The notes below the pieces were generated by a model. The model made no database searches. It was given only the letters and a program-made list of their open reading frames with translations, and was not told the origin of the DNA. A stretch of DNA of 54,865 nt from CAYGFH01 sp964430295. Lineage in GTDB: Bacteria > Patescibacteriota > Microgenomatia > UBA10105 > UBA927. This document shows, in pieces, positions 1 through 8,783 of the stretch (the first letter of the stretch is position 1; every line of letters starts with the position of its first letter). The stretch lies in contig CAYSEV010000006.1 in the NCBI GenBank assembly GCA_964430295.1, positions 1 through 54,865 of the forward strand, in the 5' to 3' direction. A program made the position numbers and the translations under genes.

Positions 1-452
1 ACACACTGCCTAATGGGCGTAAAGGTTTTACGCTCATCGAGTTGCTCGTTGTCATTGGTATCTTGGCGGTACTATTGGCAATTACATTAATCGCCATAAA
101 TCCTGCTCGTCAGTTCTCGCAGGCAAATAATACAAAACGCGCAAGTGACGTTAACGCGATTTTGAATGCTATTGGCCAATATGCTGCGGATAACCGCGGG
201 ACATTGCCAGCTGGCATTACGACTGCAGCACAAAATGTTGCAAATACAGGTGCGGATATATGTTCATCATTGATGACGCAATATCTTGCCGCATTACCAG
301 TTGATCCATTAACAAATAATGGAGCACCAGTAACAGATTGTACACAGGCGTATGACACAAATTACACTGTTGTACGAAGTGCAGCAGATAACCGAATTAC
401 GGTAACTGCACCTGCAGCAGAATTAAATGCAACAATTTCGGTAACTCGATAA
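1..452 (+). CDS. Type IV pilin-like protein (5' partial)
   Basis: The reading frame is open to the left edge, so the true start lies outside the window. The visible N-terminus has the class III prepilin signature: basic RKG, then FTLIELLVVIGILAVL, with prepilin peptidase expected to cut between G and F. The conserved Glu at +5 of the mature protein is present, and the hydrophobic helix continues for about 20 residues. The rest (about 115 residues) is a small globular domain with two Cys that could form a disulfide. It is a major or minor subunit of a type IV pilus or pseudopilus, structures that CPR bacteria use for attachment and DNA uptake. Which pilin it is cannot be told. A strong terminator follows the stop codon. 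Confidence 0.88.
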   Translation, partial: TLPNGRKGFTLIELLVVIGILAVLLAITLIAINPARQFSQANNTKRASDVNAILNAIGQYAADNRGTLPAGITTAAQNVANTGADICSSLMTQYLAALPVDPLTNNGAPVTDCTQAYDTNYTVVRSAADNRITVTAPAAELNATISVTR

Positions 453-475
453 CAATATCGATTATCTTATAAAAG

Positions 476-502
476 GGGCGCTCTGAGGAGCGCCCTTTTT
501 TT
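476..502 (+). terminator. Rho-independent terminator of the pilin gene
   Basis: A perfect 8-bp GC-rich stem GGGCGCTC/GAGCGCCC (476-483 and 488-495) with a TGAG loop is followed by seven T (496-502). It lies 23 bp after the pilin stop. The remaining gap to 695 holds no gene that I can support. Confidence 0.93.
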
Positions 503-695
503 GGGATGCATAGAATTTGTTTACACTTACTAGATAGCACTATCGGCTGAATATCGAGAAAAAACAACCATCTAAAAATGTGTCGCATAGATCCTTAACC
601 ACATCCCAATATTTTCCCATAGATGGACGGGTATACAGAAACTGTTGAGTATGAAAACTGTAAATAACAGTAAGAGCTTAGTGGAATTAATCGTA

Positions 696-1475
696 TCAGC
701 GAATTACGATTATAGTATATAGCAGAGCAACGAGTATCCTATACAATCCGAACCAAAAAAATATATGTTGTTTTTGAATAAATTGTACAAAAATCCGTAC
801 CACTATCATTGCTGTTATACATGAAATTAAAAAACCTATCGCCATATAACTCCATTGAACTGAAGTAAAATTAAATGCATGCGATTTTACAAGATCCAAC
901 ATAGTAGCCGCTGCCATAGTCGGAACAGCAAGAAGAAATGAGAATTCAACGGCGTCTTTTTTTGATAAACCCATAAGTTGACCACCAATTATGGTTGCGG
1001 CAGATCGTGATATACCCGGAATTATTGATAATGATTGGAACAGTCCAATACTGCCTGCTTTTGGTATTGATAAACTATCCATGGGAGTTGAGTCAAGTTG
1101 TTTAGATTGGAAAAAATGCTCAAATACCATCAATCCAATACCACCTACAATAAGTGAAATCACAACTATCCATGGGTTTCCGAGTAATATATGTTTTATA
1201 ACCTTATATAATAAAAAACCAACGATTGCTGTTGGCACAAATGCTGCAATCAACCGAATGAGTTTCTTTTTTTGCATGAGTACTGGTTTTCCATACAATA
1301 CAATGATTCCCAATATGGCTCCTAACTGAATAAATATTTCAAAACTTGATAAAAATTCAGTCTGTGTAATTCCTAAGAGTGATCCAGTTAAGATGAGATG
1401 CCCTGTACTTGAAATAGGAAGAAATTCTGAAATACCTTCAACTATAGACAATATAACTACATGAAATAACACCAT
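696..1475 (-). CDS. uppP: Undecaprenyl-diphosphatase UppP (BacA family)
   Basis: This integral membrane enzyme dephosphorylates undecaprenyl pyrophosphate to recycle the lipid carrier for peptidoglycan and surface glycans. The two family signatures are present: SIVEGISEFLPISSTGHL at the N-terminus, with the catalytic E..E and the PISSTGH box, and PGISRSAATIIGG in the middle of the protein. About eight hydrophobic segments are visible and the length (about 259 aa) is normal. Upstream in-frame ATGs exist at 1502, 1493 and 1481. I choose 1475 because the family normally begins just before this motif, and because a -10 box (TATTAT, 1482-1487) sits exactly 6 nt before it, the spacing seen at many genes here. 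It serves the same lipid cycle as the two PBPs and WecA in this window. Confidence 0.93.
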   Translation of the reverse strand: MVLFHVVILSIVEGISEFLPISSTGHLILTGSLLGITQTEFLSSFEIFIQLGAILGIIVLYGKPVLMQKKKLIRLIAAFVPTAIVGFLLYKVIKHILLGNPWIVVISLIVGGIGLMVFEHFFQSKQLDSTPMDSLSIPKAGSIGLFQSLSIIPGISRSAATIIGGQLMGLSKKDAVEFSFLLAVPTMAAATMLDLVKSHAFNFTSVQWSYMAIGFLISCITAMIVVRIFVQFIQKQHIFFWFGLYRILVALLYTIIVIR

Positions 1476-1481
1476 GGGCAT

Positions 1482-1487
1482 ATAATA
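1482..1487 (-). promoter_or_regulatory. -10 box for uppP, leaderless spacing
   Basis: On the minus strand TATTAT is followed by 6 nt and then ATG at 1475. No Shine-Dalgarno sequence is seen. A transcript starting about 7 nt after this box would begin at the start codon. Confidence 0.4.
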
Positions 1488-1529
1488 CCGCATTATGATC
1501 ATATTGTCAGTGCTGGTTTTATGGGTATT

Positions 1530-1558
1530 TTGGCCATACGTATTCAGTATGATATACT
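1530..1558 (+). promoter_or_regulatory. Promoter for the RRM protein gene
   Basis: TTGGCC (1530-1535), a 17-bp spacer and TATACT (1553-1558) with an upstream TGA giving an extended -10. The predicted transcription start lies at a small hairpin, GACGT-GAG-ACGTC (1565-1577), in the 5' leader. Confidence 0.5.
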
Positions 1559-1610
1559 CGACCTGACGTGAGACGTCTTGTATAGGCAGTGCTCTAAAGA
1601 AAGGATATAT

Positions 1611-1862
1611 ATGACAGTAAGTCTGTTTGTTGGAAATCTTCCATATTCATATGACGATGCTAAGCTTCGCGAATTATTTTCAGTTGCTGGAACGGTGATT
1701 TCGTCAAAAATAATTTCAGATAAATATTCAGGTCGTTCACGAGGTTTTGGGTTCATAGAAATGTCGACTGAGGAAGAGATGAAAAAAGCTATTGAATTAT
1801 ATAACGGGAAAGTTATAGACGGACGACCTCTTGTTGTTAACGAATCACATCCTCGTGGTTAA
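1611..1862 (+). CDS. RNA-binding protein, single RRM domain
   Basis: A stand-alone RNA recognition motif of 83 residues, the type often annotated as a cold-shock or glycine-rich RNA-binding protein in bacteria. RNP2 (LFVGNLPYS) lies near residues 5-13 and RNP1 (RGFGFIEM) near residues 44-51, each with the aromatic residues that stack on RNA bases. There is no glycine-rich tail. The start at 1611 is supported by AAAGGA 8 nt upstream; the in-frame ATG at 1578 lacks such a site. It is monocistronic with its own promoter and divergent from uppP. It probably acts as an RNA chaperone; specific targets cannot be inferred. Confidence 0.9.
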   Translation: MTVSLFVGNLPYSYDDAKLRELFSVAGTVISSKIISDKYSGRSRGFGFIEMSTEEEMKKAIELYNGKVIDGRPLVVNESHPRG

Positions 1863-1999
1863 TTTGAGAAGCATACGTGTATAAATTCCATATTGGTTGT
1901 TTTTTTGCGAGTCCATGTGAAGAATGTAGATTGATAATTTGCTAAGAACAGCTCTATTTGTTAGTATGAAGCAGTATTACAGGACATAAGGAGGATAAC

Positions 2000-2479
2000 A
2001 TGAATTCAAAATTATTTGTTGGCATGCTTCTTTTAGCTGCTGGTATTCTCTTGGGCTGGTATATGCTTGGCAATGGAAAAACTCCAGATGCGATTCGCAA
2101 AAATATGTTATCTAATAATACTCCGACCGGAGTAATGAAAAAAAATACCGTGGCACTGGATCAAGTTACAATATCTGGTACACCTCTTGAAAAAGGTGGT
2201 GTCGCCGCACGATCTGTAGTAACCTACACTGATACGGGTTTTTCCCCATCCCCCTTATATGTAGAAAAAGGGGAGACCGTTACTTTTGTTAACGAATCGA
2301 GTAAACAAATGCTTGTTGCATCTGCCGTATACCCAACGCATCAGATACTACCGAATTTTGTTCAAAAAACAGCAGTTAGCAAAGGTGGTATCTATGAATA
2401 TACCTTTGTAACAATTGGGACTTGGAAATACCAAAACGACTCAAATCCCGCAGATACAGGGAGTATTGTTGTGAAGTAA
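2000..2479 (+). CDS. Membrane-anchored cupredoxin-like protein with missing copper ligands
   Basis: An uncleaved signal anchor (about residues 4-24) is followed by a low-complexity linker and a cupredoxin-like beta-sandwich (about 75-159). Recognisable parts are GFSPSPLYVEKGETVTFVNES, a PTH segment and a closing GTWKYQNDSNPADTGSIVV strand pair. In related cupredoxins of this type the last loop reads YHDHLNP or YC..H..M. Here the ligand positions are Q, D, N and D, so a normal copper site is unlikely. The Shine-Dalgarno TAAGGAGG, 6 nt before the ATG, is very strong and suggests high expression. It ends 6 bp from the convergent PBP gene. It may be a structural or binding domain rather than an electron carrier. 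Confidence 0.75.
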   Translation: MNSKLFVGMLLLAAGILLGWYMLGNGKTPDAIRKNMLSNNTPTGVMKKNTVALDQVTISGTPLEKGGVAARSVVTYTDTGFSPSPLYVEKGETVTFVNESSKQMLVASAVYPTHQILPNFVQKTAVSKGGIYEYTFVTIGTWKYQNDSNPADTGSIVVK

Positions 2480-2485
2480 ACATCG

Positions 2486-5026
2486 TTAGGGTGTTGGCGT
2501 TTGAGATGGGGATATAGTTGGCATGGCTGCACATCTTCCTGTCTGAGGTTCTGTTCCCTTGGTAAAATATTCTGTTCTGCCGTAATAACACGGTATAGCT
2601 ATAACTGACTCTGGTTTCTGGGGAATATTTTCTGATTTATTTTTTAGTAGTTCTATCATAATATCGTGCCAAATAGGCGCAGCTCCTGTAATACCAGATG
2701 TTAGGTATGGGTTCATAGGTGTATTATCATTATTCCCTACCCAGACTGTTGTGACATATGATGGAGTATACCCAATTGTCCAATTGTCCCTTTTATTGTC
2801 TGTCGTTCCGGTCTTCACAGACACTGTCTTATCTGGAATAACAAGACTGGAAGATGGTCCAAACGCAGGAATTCTTGCTGTATTATCGCTTAATATATTT
2901 GAAATAATCCAAGCGGTCTCAGGTTTGATTGCTTGTGTATATTGCTCTGACTTGCTATTTCGTTCATAAACGCGCCCTGTATAATCTGTGACTTCTAAGA
3001 TAGGTTTAGAATTTATAGCTTTTCCGTCATTTGCTAGTGCTCCATACACTTTTGCCATGTCTATCATTGTCACTTCTCCACCTCCAAGAGTGAGAGATAA
3101 TCCGAATCTGTTTTCATCAGTCCACGTTGTAATCCCCATTTTTCTGCCCAATTGAATCATGGTTGGTACACCTATTTTTGCTAAGATTTTTACTGCCGGA
3201 ATATTATAAGAATTTGCCAGTGCGTATCTAAATGGAACCATTCCATGGAATCGTCCGTCATAGTTGACAGGGGAATATGATGGGCTACCCGGTGTTGTAT
3301 ACGTAATAGGGGAGTCGTCCAACAGACTGGCTGCAGTAAACCCGTTTTCCAGTGCGGCTGCATAATTGATGACTTTAATAGACGATCCCGGTTGTCTTAA
3401 ACTGGTTGTAACATTTACGTTCCCTTCGGATTCCAAGTCAAAGTAATTTTTACTGCCGACCATAGCAAGTATTTCGCCAGTTTTAGGGTCGGTAACTAAT
3501 GCTGCTCCGTTTCCAACATTTAATGGTTTTAATGCTTCTATATGTTTTGCCACTAACTCTTCTACTTTTTCCTGAATAGTTACATCCAGAGATGTTTTTA
3601 TTTGCAGTCCACCCTGATCTACAAGTCGTTCTCCATAGCGTTTTTCAAGTATATCTTTCACATACATAACAAAATGTGGTGCACGAATGGCAGTACTAGG
3701 TTGCGCAAACTTTATGGGTGTTTGTAGTGCTTCTGAAGCTTCTTCCGAAGTAATCTGATGATCTTCTACCATTCTTCGTAAGACTTCTTTTTGGCGTTCG
3801 AACGCTTTATTCGGGTGTAATCCAAACGGTGAGTATTCGCTGGGTGCAGCCGGTAATCCTGCCAGTAGAGCAGCTTCAGCGATAGTAAGATTTTTTGCGC
3901 TTTTTCCAAAGTATGTTTGACTGGCAGCTTCAATTCCCCAGGCTGTTCCTCCATATGGGACCTGATTAAGATACATTTCCAGAATTTGATTTTTTGAATA
4001 CAACCGTTCTGCCCAGAATGCTAATAGTACTTCTTTTATTTTTCTTGTAATTTTTATTTCAGGTGATAATAATGCAGATTTTATTAATTGTTGAGTTATA
4101 GTTGATCCACCCTGCACCTGTTTATTCAACAGAATCTCTTTAACAGCTCGTGCAATCCCTTTTAGCGAAATTCCCTGATGACGATAAAAATCCCGATCTT
4201 CAATAGAGATTGTTGCCGAAATTATATTTTTAGGGATGTCTCGAAGTTGCAAAGGCGTTCTGTTTTGATCCTGGTAGATTTCATACAGCAATATACCATT
4301 TCTATCAAATATCTTTGTGGTAACCTGTAGATCTCTTCTTGAAAGAAGTTGAGGGTTTGGGAGTGCTTTCAACCATTGATATGATTCATATGGGGTAAAT
4401 ACGAATATGATGGTAAACGCAATTCCTGTTATAAATGATTTCCACATATCAATCGTCGTGACTGATCTGGATGTGTTTTTGGAGGATTTTTTAGATACTG
4501 AAAAATATCGAGCTATCTGGTTGAATTGATTCTTTAAACGCGTACTTCTTTCAGCTCTCAATTCTTTTTGTTTTATAACAAATAATTCATGCTGCGCATT
4601 ACGAAGGTTTTTCTTTTCTTGAAAATATTCCTTTCTATTATGTATATATGTTCTCAACGCGTTTGCTGATCCCCTGCACCAAGACGTGAATAACGATATG
4701 TATTCTGTAATAGTAATCCGTGAGTTTCTATACCCATATTTAACTTGTAATTTTCGTAAATTCTCGGTTGATTTTTTTGCTGCTGGTACGGATGTCTTGC
4801 CTGCCTCTTTTTTTTCTTTAATCCAACTTTTTATACCAGTACATAGCTCATATATAATCGTCTGAATGGTTTTATAAGCCATTATTGGTACATTAAAAAT
4901 GGCACGAAATACACGTCTCACAGTAGTACCAATAGCTATAAATACCCATAAGAGCAGAAGGAGGGGAAATACATACCATGGTATTTGAAGCTGATTTTTG
5001 GAATTAGGATTGCTGTGACGGTCCAT
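2486..5026 (-). CDS. Class A penicillin-binding protein (glycosyltransferase 51 + transpeptidase)
   Basis: A bifunctional peptidoglycan synthase of 846 aa. The GT51 domain contains the catalytic Glu276 in SIEDRDFY and the QGGSTITQQL motif near 305-314. The transpeptidase domain has the SxxK nucleophile Ser548-Lys551, SYN at 606-608 and KTG at 738-740. Unusually, about 195 residues precede the membrane anchor (about 197-212). They contain another hydrophobic stretch (15-33) and a long basic, probably coiled segment (about 60-185), absent from the neighbouring paralogue. The C-terminus is Pro/Thr/Ser rich. A -10 box TATAAA lies 8 nt before the ATG, so it probably has its own promoter despite following the second PBP gene. 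Confidence 0.95.
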   Translation of the reverse strand: MDRHSNPNSKNQLQIPWYVFPLLLLLWVFIAIGTTVRRVFRAIFNVPIMAYKTIQTIIYELCTGIKSWIKEKKEAGKTSVPAAKKSTENLRKLQVKYGYRNSRITITEYISLFTSWCRGSANALRTYIHNRKEYFQEKKNLRNAQHELFVIKQKELRAERSTRLKNQFNQIARYFSVSKKSSKNTSRSVTTIDMWKSFITGIAFTIIFVFTPYESYQWLKALPNPQLLSRRDLQVTTKIFDRNGILLYEIYQDQNRTPLQLRDIPKNIISATISIEDRDFYRHQGISLKGIARAVKEILLNKQVQGGSTITQQLIKSALLSPEIKITRKIKEVLLAFWAERLYSKNQILEMYLNQVPYGGTAWGIEAASQTYFGKSAKNLTIAEAALLAGLPAAPSEYSPFGLHPNKAFERQKEVLRRMVEDHQITSEEASEALQTPIKFAQPSTAIRAPHFVMYVKDILEKRYGERLVDQGGLQIKTSLDVTIQEKVEELVAKHIEALKPLNVGNGAALVTDPKTGEILAMVGSKNYFDLESEGNVNVTTSLRQPGSSIKVINYAAALENGFTAASLLDDSPITYTTPGSPSYSPVNYDGRFHGMVPFRYALANSYNIPAVKILAKIGVPTMIQLGRKMGITTWTDENRFGLSLTLGGGEVTMIDMAKVYGALANDGKAINSKPILEVTDYTGRVYERNSKSEQYTQAIKPETAWIISNILSDNTARIPAFGPSSSLVIPDKTVSVKTGTTDNKRDNWTIGYTPSYVTTVWVGNNDNTPMNPYLTSGITGAAPIWHDIMIELLKNKSENIPQKPESVIAIPCYYGRTEYFTKGTEPQTGRCAAMPTISPSQTPTP

Positions 5027-5034
5027 AGAATGTG

Positions 5035-5064
5035 TTTATACCACAATCTATAGGCTAGTAACAA
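5035..5064 (-). promoter_or_regulatory. Promoter for the 846-aa PBP gene
   Basis: Minus strand TTGTTA (5059-5064), 18-bp spacer, TGG-TATAAA (extended -10, 5035-5040), then 8 nt to ATG at 5026. No Shine-Dalgarno sequence, so the mRNA is probably leaderless. Confidence 0.45.
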
Positions 5065-5073
5065 GCCTCACTT

Positions 5074-7320
5074 TTACCGAATATAATTTTGAGTGTGATC
5101 TGGATGCTGACAATCTAAACAATACTCTGTTAATGGATCCTTTATGATTAATTTTTCCTGAGGCTCCACATTTGCTCCTGCTTTGTTTGGTTGAACAATA
5201 TCTCCTGTATCTTTATCTATTAACACTGATTTTTTGAGTTGTTCGCGCTCAGTAGGTACTGTCCCTTTGATAAAATATTCAAAACGTACTGGACATCCAG
5301 GGTCATCTCCATCATTCGGAGGCAGTAATCCAGACAAGGAGCATACCCTTGCTCCAACGATACCATCAGGTTGTTTAGGCCATATATCGGATTTCCCTTC
5401 AAGCACTTTCACCATAAGTTTATGCCAAATAGGTGCTGCTCCTGTAACTCCAGATACTAATGCTGGATTCATTGGAGAATTATCATTATTTCCAACCCAC
5501 GTTGCTATGAGGTATTGGGGGGTAAACCCTATTGTCCAATTGTCACGTAAATCGTCTGTAGTACCGGTTTTTACTGATACTGCATGCTTTGGAATGACAA
5601 GTTCAGAATTTGGTCCGAAGGCATCCATTCGTGCATTATTGTCCAGTAGCATATGAGAGATTAAGAATGCAGTTTCCGGCGAAACAATTCGGGGACCACG
5701 AAGTAATAATTGAGAAGGAATTTCATTTTCAAGATTTTGATCTTTATATTCTTCAAGAACTTTACCGTTTTTATCTGTTACCTTTAGTATTGAAACCAAA
5801 TTTTTCCGAATACCCCCATTTGCAAAGATTCCAAACGCCTCTGCCATATCTGTCATATGGACTTCTCCACCTCCGAGTGTCAAAGACAACCCATACTGTT
5901 TTGGATCTTTTAATGTTGTGAGTCCAAAGCCGCTGGCTGAAGCTATCATCGCTTCAACGGTGTTTAATTTTAACATTTTTACCGCAGGGATGTTGAGTGA
6001 GTTACCCATAGCCATACGAAGTGCTACAGGTCCATGAAATTTTCCGTCATAATTTTTAGGACAGTATGATGGCTGATTCACTATCCCAAAACATGTCGGT
6101 ATATCCAAAAATATTGTCGCAGGGGTAACTTTTTTTGTTTCGATACCAATAGCGTAATTAATGGGTTTTATTGAAGATCCAGGTTGTCGGAGTGCTGTTG
6201 TGACATTATAACTCCCAGATGGTGTAGCAAAATAATCTGTACTGCCGATCATGGTAAGGATTTCTCCTGTAGCTGGTTTTGTAATAAGTGCTGCGCCATT
6301 TCCAACTCGCAAATACTTTAATTTTTCAATCTCTGCTGCCACCGTCGCTTGTGCATATTCCTGCAGGTCCAAATCAAGTGTTGTTACTACTTTTAATCCA
6401 CCACGTTCTACTAGTGCGTCTCCATATTTTTGTACAAGCTGATCTTTCACATACATAACAAAATGACCAGCCTTTAGTCCTGTATCTTGTTTAAAAATTA
6501 AATCTACCTTTGATGCTTCTTCTGCCTGTTCCATTGTTATATATTTGTCTGTTACCATTCTTTTCAGAACCTCTTTTTGCCGCGCTTTTGCTAAATCAGG
6601 GTGAGCACCGAACGGGGAATACAGCGTTGGTGCCTGAGGAAGACCAGCAAGGAGAGAGGATTCAGCAAGTGTCAAATCTTTTACTTTTTTCCCGAAATAT
6701 CGTTCAGCTGCAGACTCTACTCCCCATGCTGTTCCACCATATGGTACTTGATTAAGATAGAGTTCAAGAATTTTATTTTTCGGGTACATCACTTCTACCC
6801 AAATCGCGAGAATTATTTCTTTAATTTTCCGTGTTACGGTTCGTTCTGGTGTCAGAAGTGCAGATTTAACTAATTGTTGAGTGATTGTCGACCCACCTTG
6901 TAATTTACTTCCAGTAAGTGTTGCTGCTGCTGCACGTAGGATGCCTCCAACCGGATTGATCCCTTGATGTTTATAGAAATCCTTATCTTCTATTGCTATG
7001 GTTGCCTGCTGTAGAGATTTTGGTATGTCAGATAAGGGGACAGCTGTTCTGTTCTGGTCAGCATAAATATCATAAAGAAGTTTGCCATTACGGTCATATA
7101 CTTTTGTTGCAAGTGGAATATCATATGTCCCAAGTGAACGTGGTGATGGTAGATCTTTAAAAATAACAATATAGATACATACAACAATACTAATTGGCAA
7201 TATAAAAAATATATACGGCACGTATGGTCGAAGTTTATGTTTTACAGGTATCTCCGTTGGAGAGTCATGTACCACTGTTTCATCTGATGTATCTCTGTTC
7301 GCTTTTGCTTTCACCATCAT
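5074..7320 (-). CDS. Class A penicillin-binding protein (PBP1A type)
   Basis: Bifunctional murein polymerase and cross-linker of 748 aa. There is one membrane anchor (about residues 33-54), GT51 with Glu111 in AIEDKDFY and QGGSTITQQL at 141-150, and a transpeptidase domain with Ser382-Lys385, SLN at 441-443 and KTG at 584-586. A C-terminal extension of about 100 residues has several Cys (CSLSG, CP, CLDC). It is clearly a paralogue of the downstream PBP, so the pair probably arose by tandem duplication. ATGs lie at 7320 and 7317. However, an extended -10 box TGA-TATAAT ends at 7321 and is exactly 6 nt before a GTG at 7314, so translation may start there. Confidence 0.94.
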   Translation of the reverse strand: MMVKAKANRDTSDETVVHDSPTEIPVKHKLRPYVPYIFFILPISIVVCIYIVIFKDLPSPRSLGTYDIPLATKVYDRNGKLLYDIYADQNRTAVPLSDIPKSLQQATIAIEDKDFYKHQGINPVGGILRAAAATLTGSKLQGGSTITQQLVKSALLTPERTVTRKIKEIILAIWVEVMYPKNKILELYLNQVPYGGTAWGVESAAERYFGKKVKDLTLAESSLLAGLPQAPTLYSPFGAHPDLAKARQKEVLKRMVTDKYITMEQAEEASKVDLIFKQDTGLKAGHFVMYVKDQLVQKYGDALVERGGLKVVTTLDLDLQEYAQATVAAEIEKLKYLRVGNGAALITKPATGEILTMIGSTDYFATPSGSYNVTTALRQPGSSIKPINYAIGIETKKVTPATIFLDIPTCFGIVNQPSYCPKNYDGKFHGPVALRMAMGNSLNIPAVKMLKLNTVEAMIASASGFGLTTLKDPKQYGLSLTLGGGEVHMTDMAEAFGIFANGGIRKNLVSILKVTDKNGKVLEEYKDQNLENEIPSQLLLRGPRIVSPETAFLISHMLLDNNARMDAFGPNSELVIPKHAVSVKTGTTDDLRDNWTIGFTPQYLIATWVGNNDNSPMNPALVSGVTGAAPIWHKLMVKVLEGKSDIWPKQPDGIVGARVCSLSGLLPPNDGDDPGCPVRFEYFIKGTVPTEREQLKKSVLIDKDTGDIVQPNKAGANVEPQEKLIIKDPLTEYCLDCQHPDHTQNYIR

Positions 7321-7326
7321 ATTATA
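7321..7326 (-). promoter_or_regulatory. Extended -10 box for the 748-aa PBP gene
   Basis: Minus strand TGA-TATAAT directly abuts the first ATG (7320). A start point about 7 nt downstream falls on GTG 7314, which argues for a leaderless GTG start rather than the longer form. Confidence 0.4.
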
Positions 7327-7397
7327 TCAGTTTCCTGTTTTGCTTCGCGAATGGTATGTGTTATATATAAGACATATATTCATAAAGGAGGTGTACT

Positions 7398-8003
7398 ATG
7401 TTTTCTGTTGCCGATTTGCCATACGCATATAATGCTCTGGAACCTTTCATTGATGAACAAACTATGCATATTCATCATGAAAAACATCATGCAGCATATG
7501 TAAAAAATCTAAATGATGCACTCATGGGCCATGAAGATCTGCTCAGTCTCCCTGTGGAAGAACTCATAGCAGATCTCCTTCAAGTCCCAGAGGAATTAAG
7601 AGGTAAAGTACGAAATCACGGAGGTGGGCACGCAAATCATACAATGTTTTGGGAAAGCATGGCTGCACCATCAAAGAGTAACCCAGCAGGCGAATTGGGG
7701 AAAGCAATAGATGCCACATTTGGAGGATTTATTCAATTTCAGGAAAAATTTGCTGCAGCTGCTCTTGGTCGTTTTGGGAGTGGTTGGGCATGGCTGAGCG
7801 CGGATAAAGGAAGACTTATTATTGAAGATACCGCTAACCAGGATTCACCACTCATGGAGGGGCGAATGCCATTGTTGGGTCTAGATGTATGGGAACATGC
7901 ATATTATTTGAAATATAAAAACGTTCGCGCTGATTACATCAAGAATTGGTGGAATGTCGTAAACTGGAAAGAAGTTGAAAAACGATTTGGACAGGTTCTG
8001 TAA
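7398..8003 (+). CDS. sodA: Superoxide dismutase, Mn/Fe family
   Basis: It dismutates superoxide to peroxide and oxygen. All four metal ligands are visible: His26 (IHHEKHH), His81 (GGGHANH), Asp163 and His167 (LDVWEHAYY). GlyGly before the second His and Gln148 in ANQDSPLM are typical of manganese rather than iron enzymes, so Mn or cambialistic use is likely. The length of 201 aa is normal and there is no signal peptide, so it is cytoplasmic. The start has a strong Shine-Dalgarno (AAAGGAGGT) and upstream TTGCTT-N16-TATATA (7340-7367) may be the promoter. It suggests exposure to oxygen. Confidence 0.97.
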   Translation: MFSVADLPYAYNALEPFIDEQTMHIHHEKHHAAYVKNLNDALMGHEDLLSLPVEELIADLLQVPEELRGKVRNHGGGHANHTMFWESMAAPSKSNPAGELGKAIDATFGGFIQFQEKFAAAALGRFGSGWAWLSADKGRLIIEDTANQDSPLMEGRMPLLGLDVWEHAYYLKYKNVRADYIKNWWNVVNWKEVEKRFGQVL

Positions 8004-8026
8004 TCTGTTACCTTCTTCACATCTAT

Positions 8027-8737
8027 ATGAATGCTATACCCTCTCTGGAGGATGTGTATGTCATCGTGCAGGGACAATTGAAGGGTCTTGATCCTAAACA
8101 GGAAGATCATGTAACTGTATTTGAACATGAGTATATTTCTATCGCTGATGGTGTGAGTGCAATGCCACATGGTGAAGTCGCATCTGTAGTAGCTTCTGAA
8201 ACAGCCTTATGGGGATATAAACATATTAGGCAACGTCCGTATTATTGGGAAAATAAAATAAAATTACTTCAACGAATTTTTCGTACTACTAACATCTCAC
8301 TTTGGCAAAAAAGAAAAGAACATTCATTTAGTGAAGGGCTTGCATCTACACTCTGCATCGCAATCCTTGGATACTCAAAGATTTGGATTGGGTCTGTTGG
8401 CGATAGTAGAGTCTATCTGATACGTGAGGGGTTGATTGAAGAACTCATACCTCCTGAATTACAACAAAACATTACTGTCCCGATGGCGTTGGGAGTTGTT
8501 CGGAATGGAATAGTCCCAAGATATAGTGTTGAGACGTTGATTCGCGGTGATATGTTGCTTGTATGTACGGACGGCATAGCAGATGTTCTAACAGAAGAGG
8601 ATATACGGGTTGCAACTGAACGTTCTAGTTCTTCAAAAGAACAGTGTCAAAAAATAATTGATCACCTATTAGCATATGCTTTAGAGCGTGGTAGTAATAA
8701 AAATATGTCTGTCTGTCTGATTAAAAAATATAGATAA
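8027..8737 (+). CDS. PP2C-type serine/threonine phosphatase
   Basis: A 236-aa PPM/PP2C-fold phosphatase. Metal-binding and core motifs appear in order: QEDHVTV followed by SIADGVS (about 26-44), ASTLCIAILGYSKIWIGSVGDSRVYLI (about 106-132) with GDSR, and MLLVCTDGIADVLTEEDI (about 175-192). The final DN-x-T/S motif is changed to NKNMSV, so the last metal-binding Asp is replaced. This may weaken the binuclear centre. It follows sod by 23 bp. No Ser/Thr kinase is present in the window. Substrates are unknown. Confidence 0.85.
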   Translation: MNAIPSLEDVYVIVQGQLKGLDPKQEDHVTVFEHEYISIADGVSAMPHGEVASVVASETALWGYKHIRQRPYYWENKIKLLQRIFRTTNISLWQKRKEHSFSEGLASTLCIAILGYSKIWIGSVGDSRVYLIREGLIEELIPPELQQNITVPMALGVVRNGIVPRYSVETLIRGDMLLVCTDGIADVLTEEDIRVATERSSSSKEQCQKIIDHLLAYALERGSNKNMSVCLIKKYR

Positions 8738-8747
8738 TAACTACCGC

Positions 8748-8777
8748 TTTACAAATATTCTTTCTTGATTCTATACT
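8748..8777 (+). promoter_or_regulatory. Promoter for the GapN-like gene, leaderless
   Basis: TTTACA (8748-8753), 18-bp spacer, TATACT (8772-8777), then exactly 6 nt to ATG 8784. This spacing supports ATG 8784 over the in-frame GTG at 8778. Confidence 0.5.
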
Positions 8778-8783
8778 GTGTAT

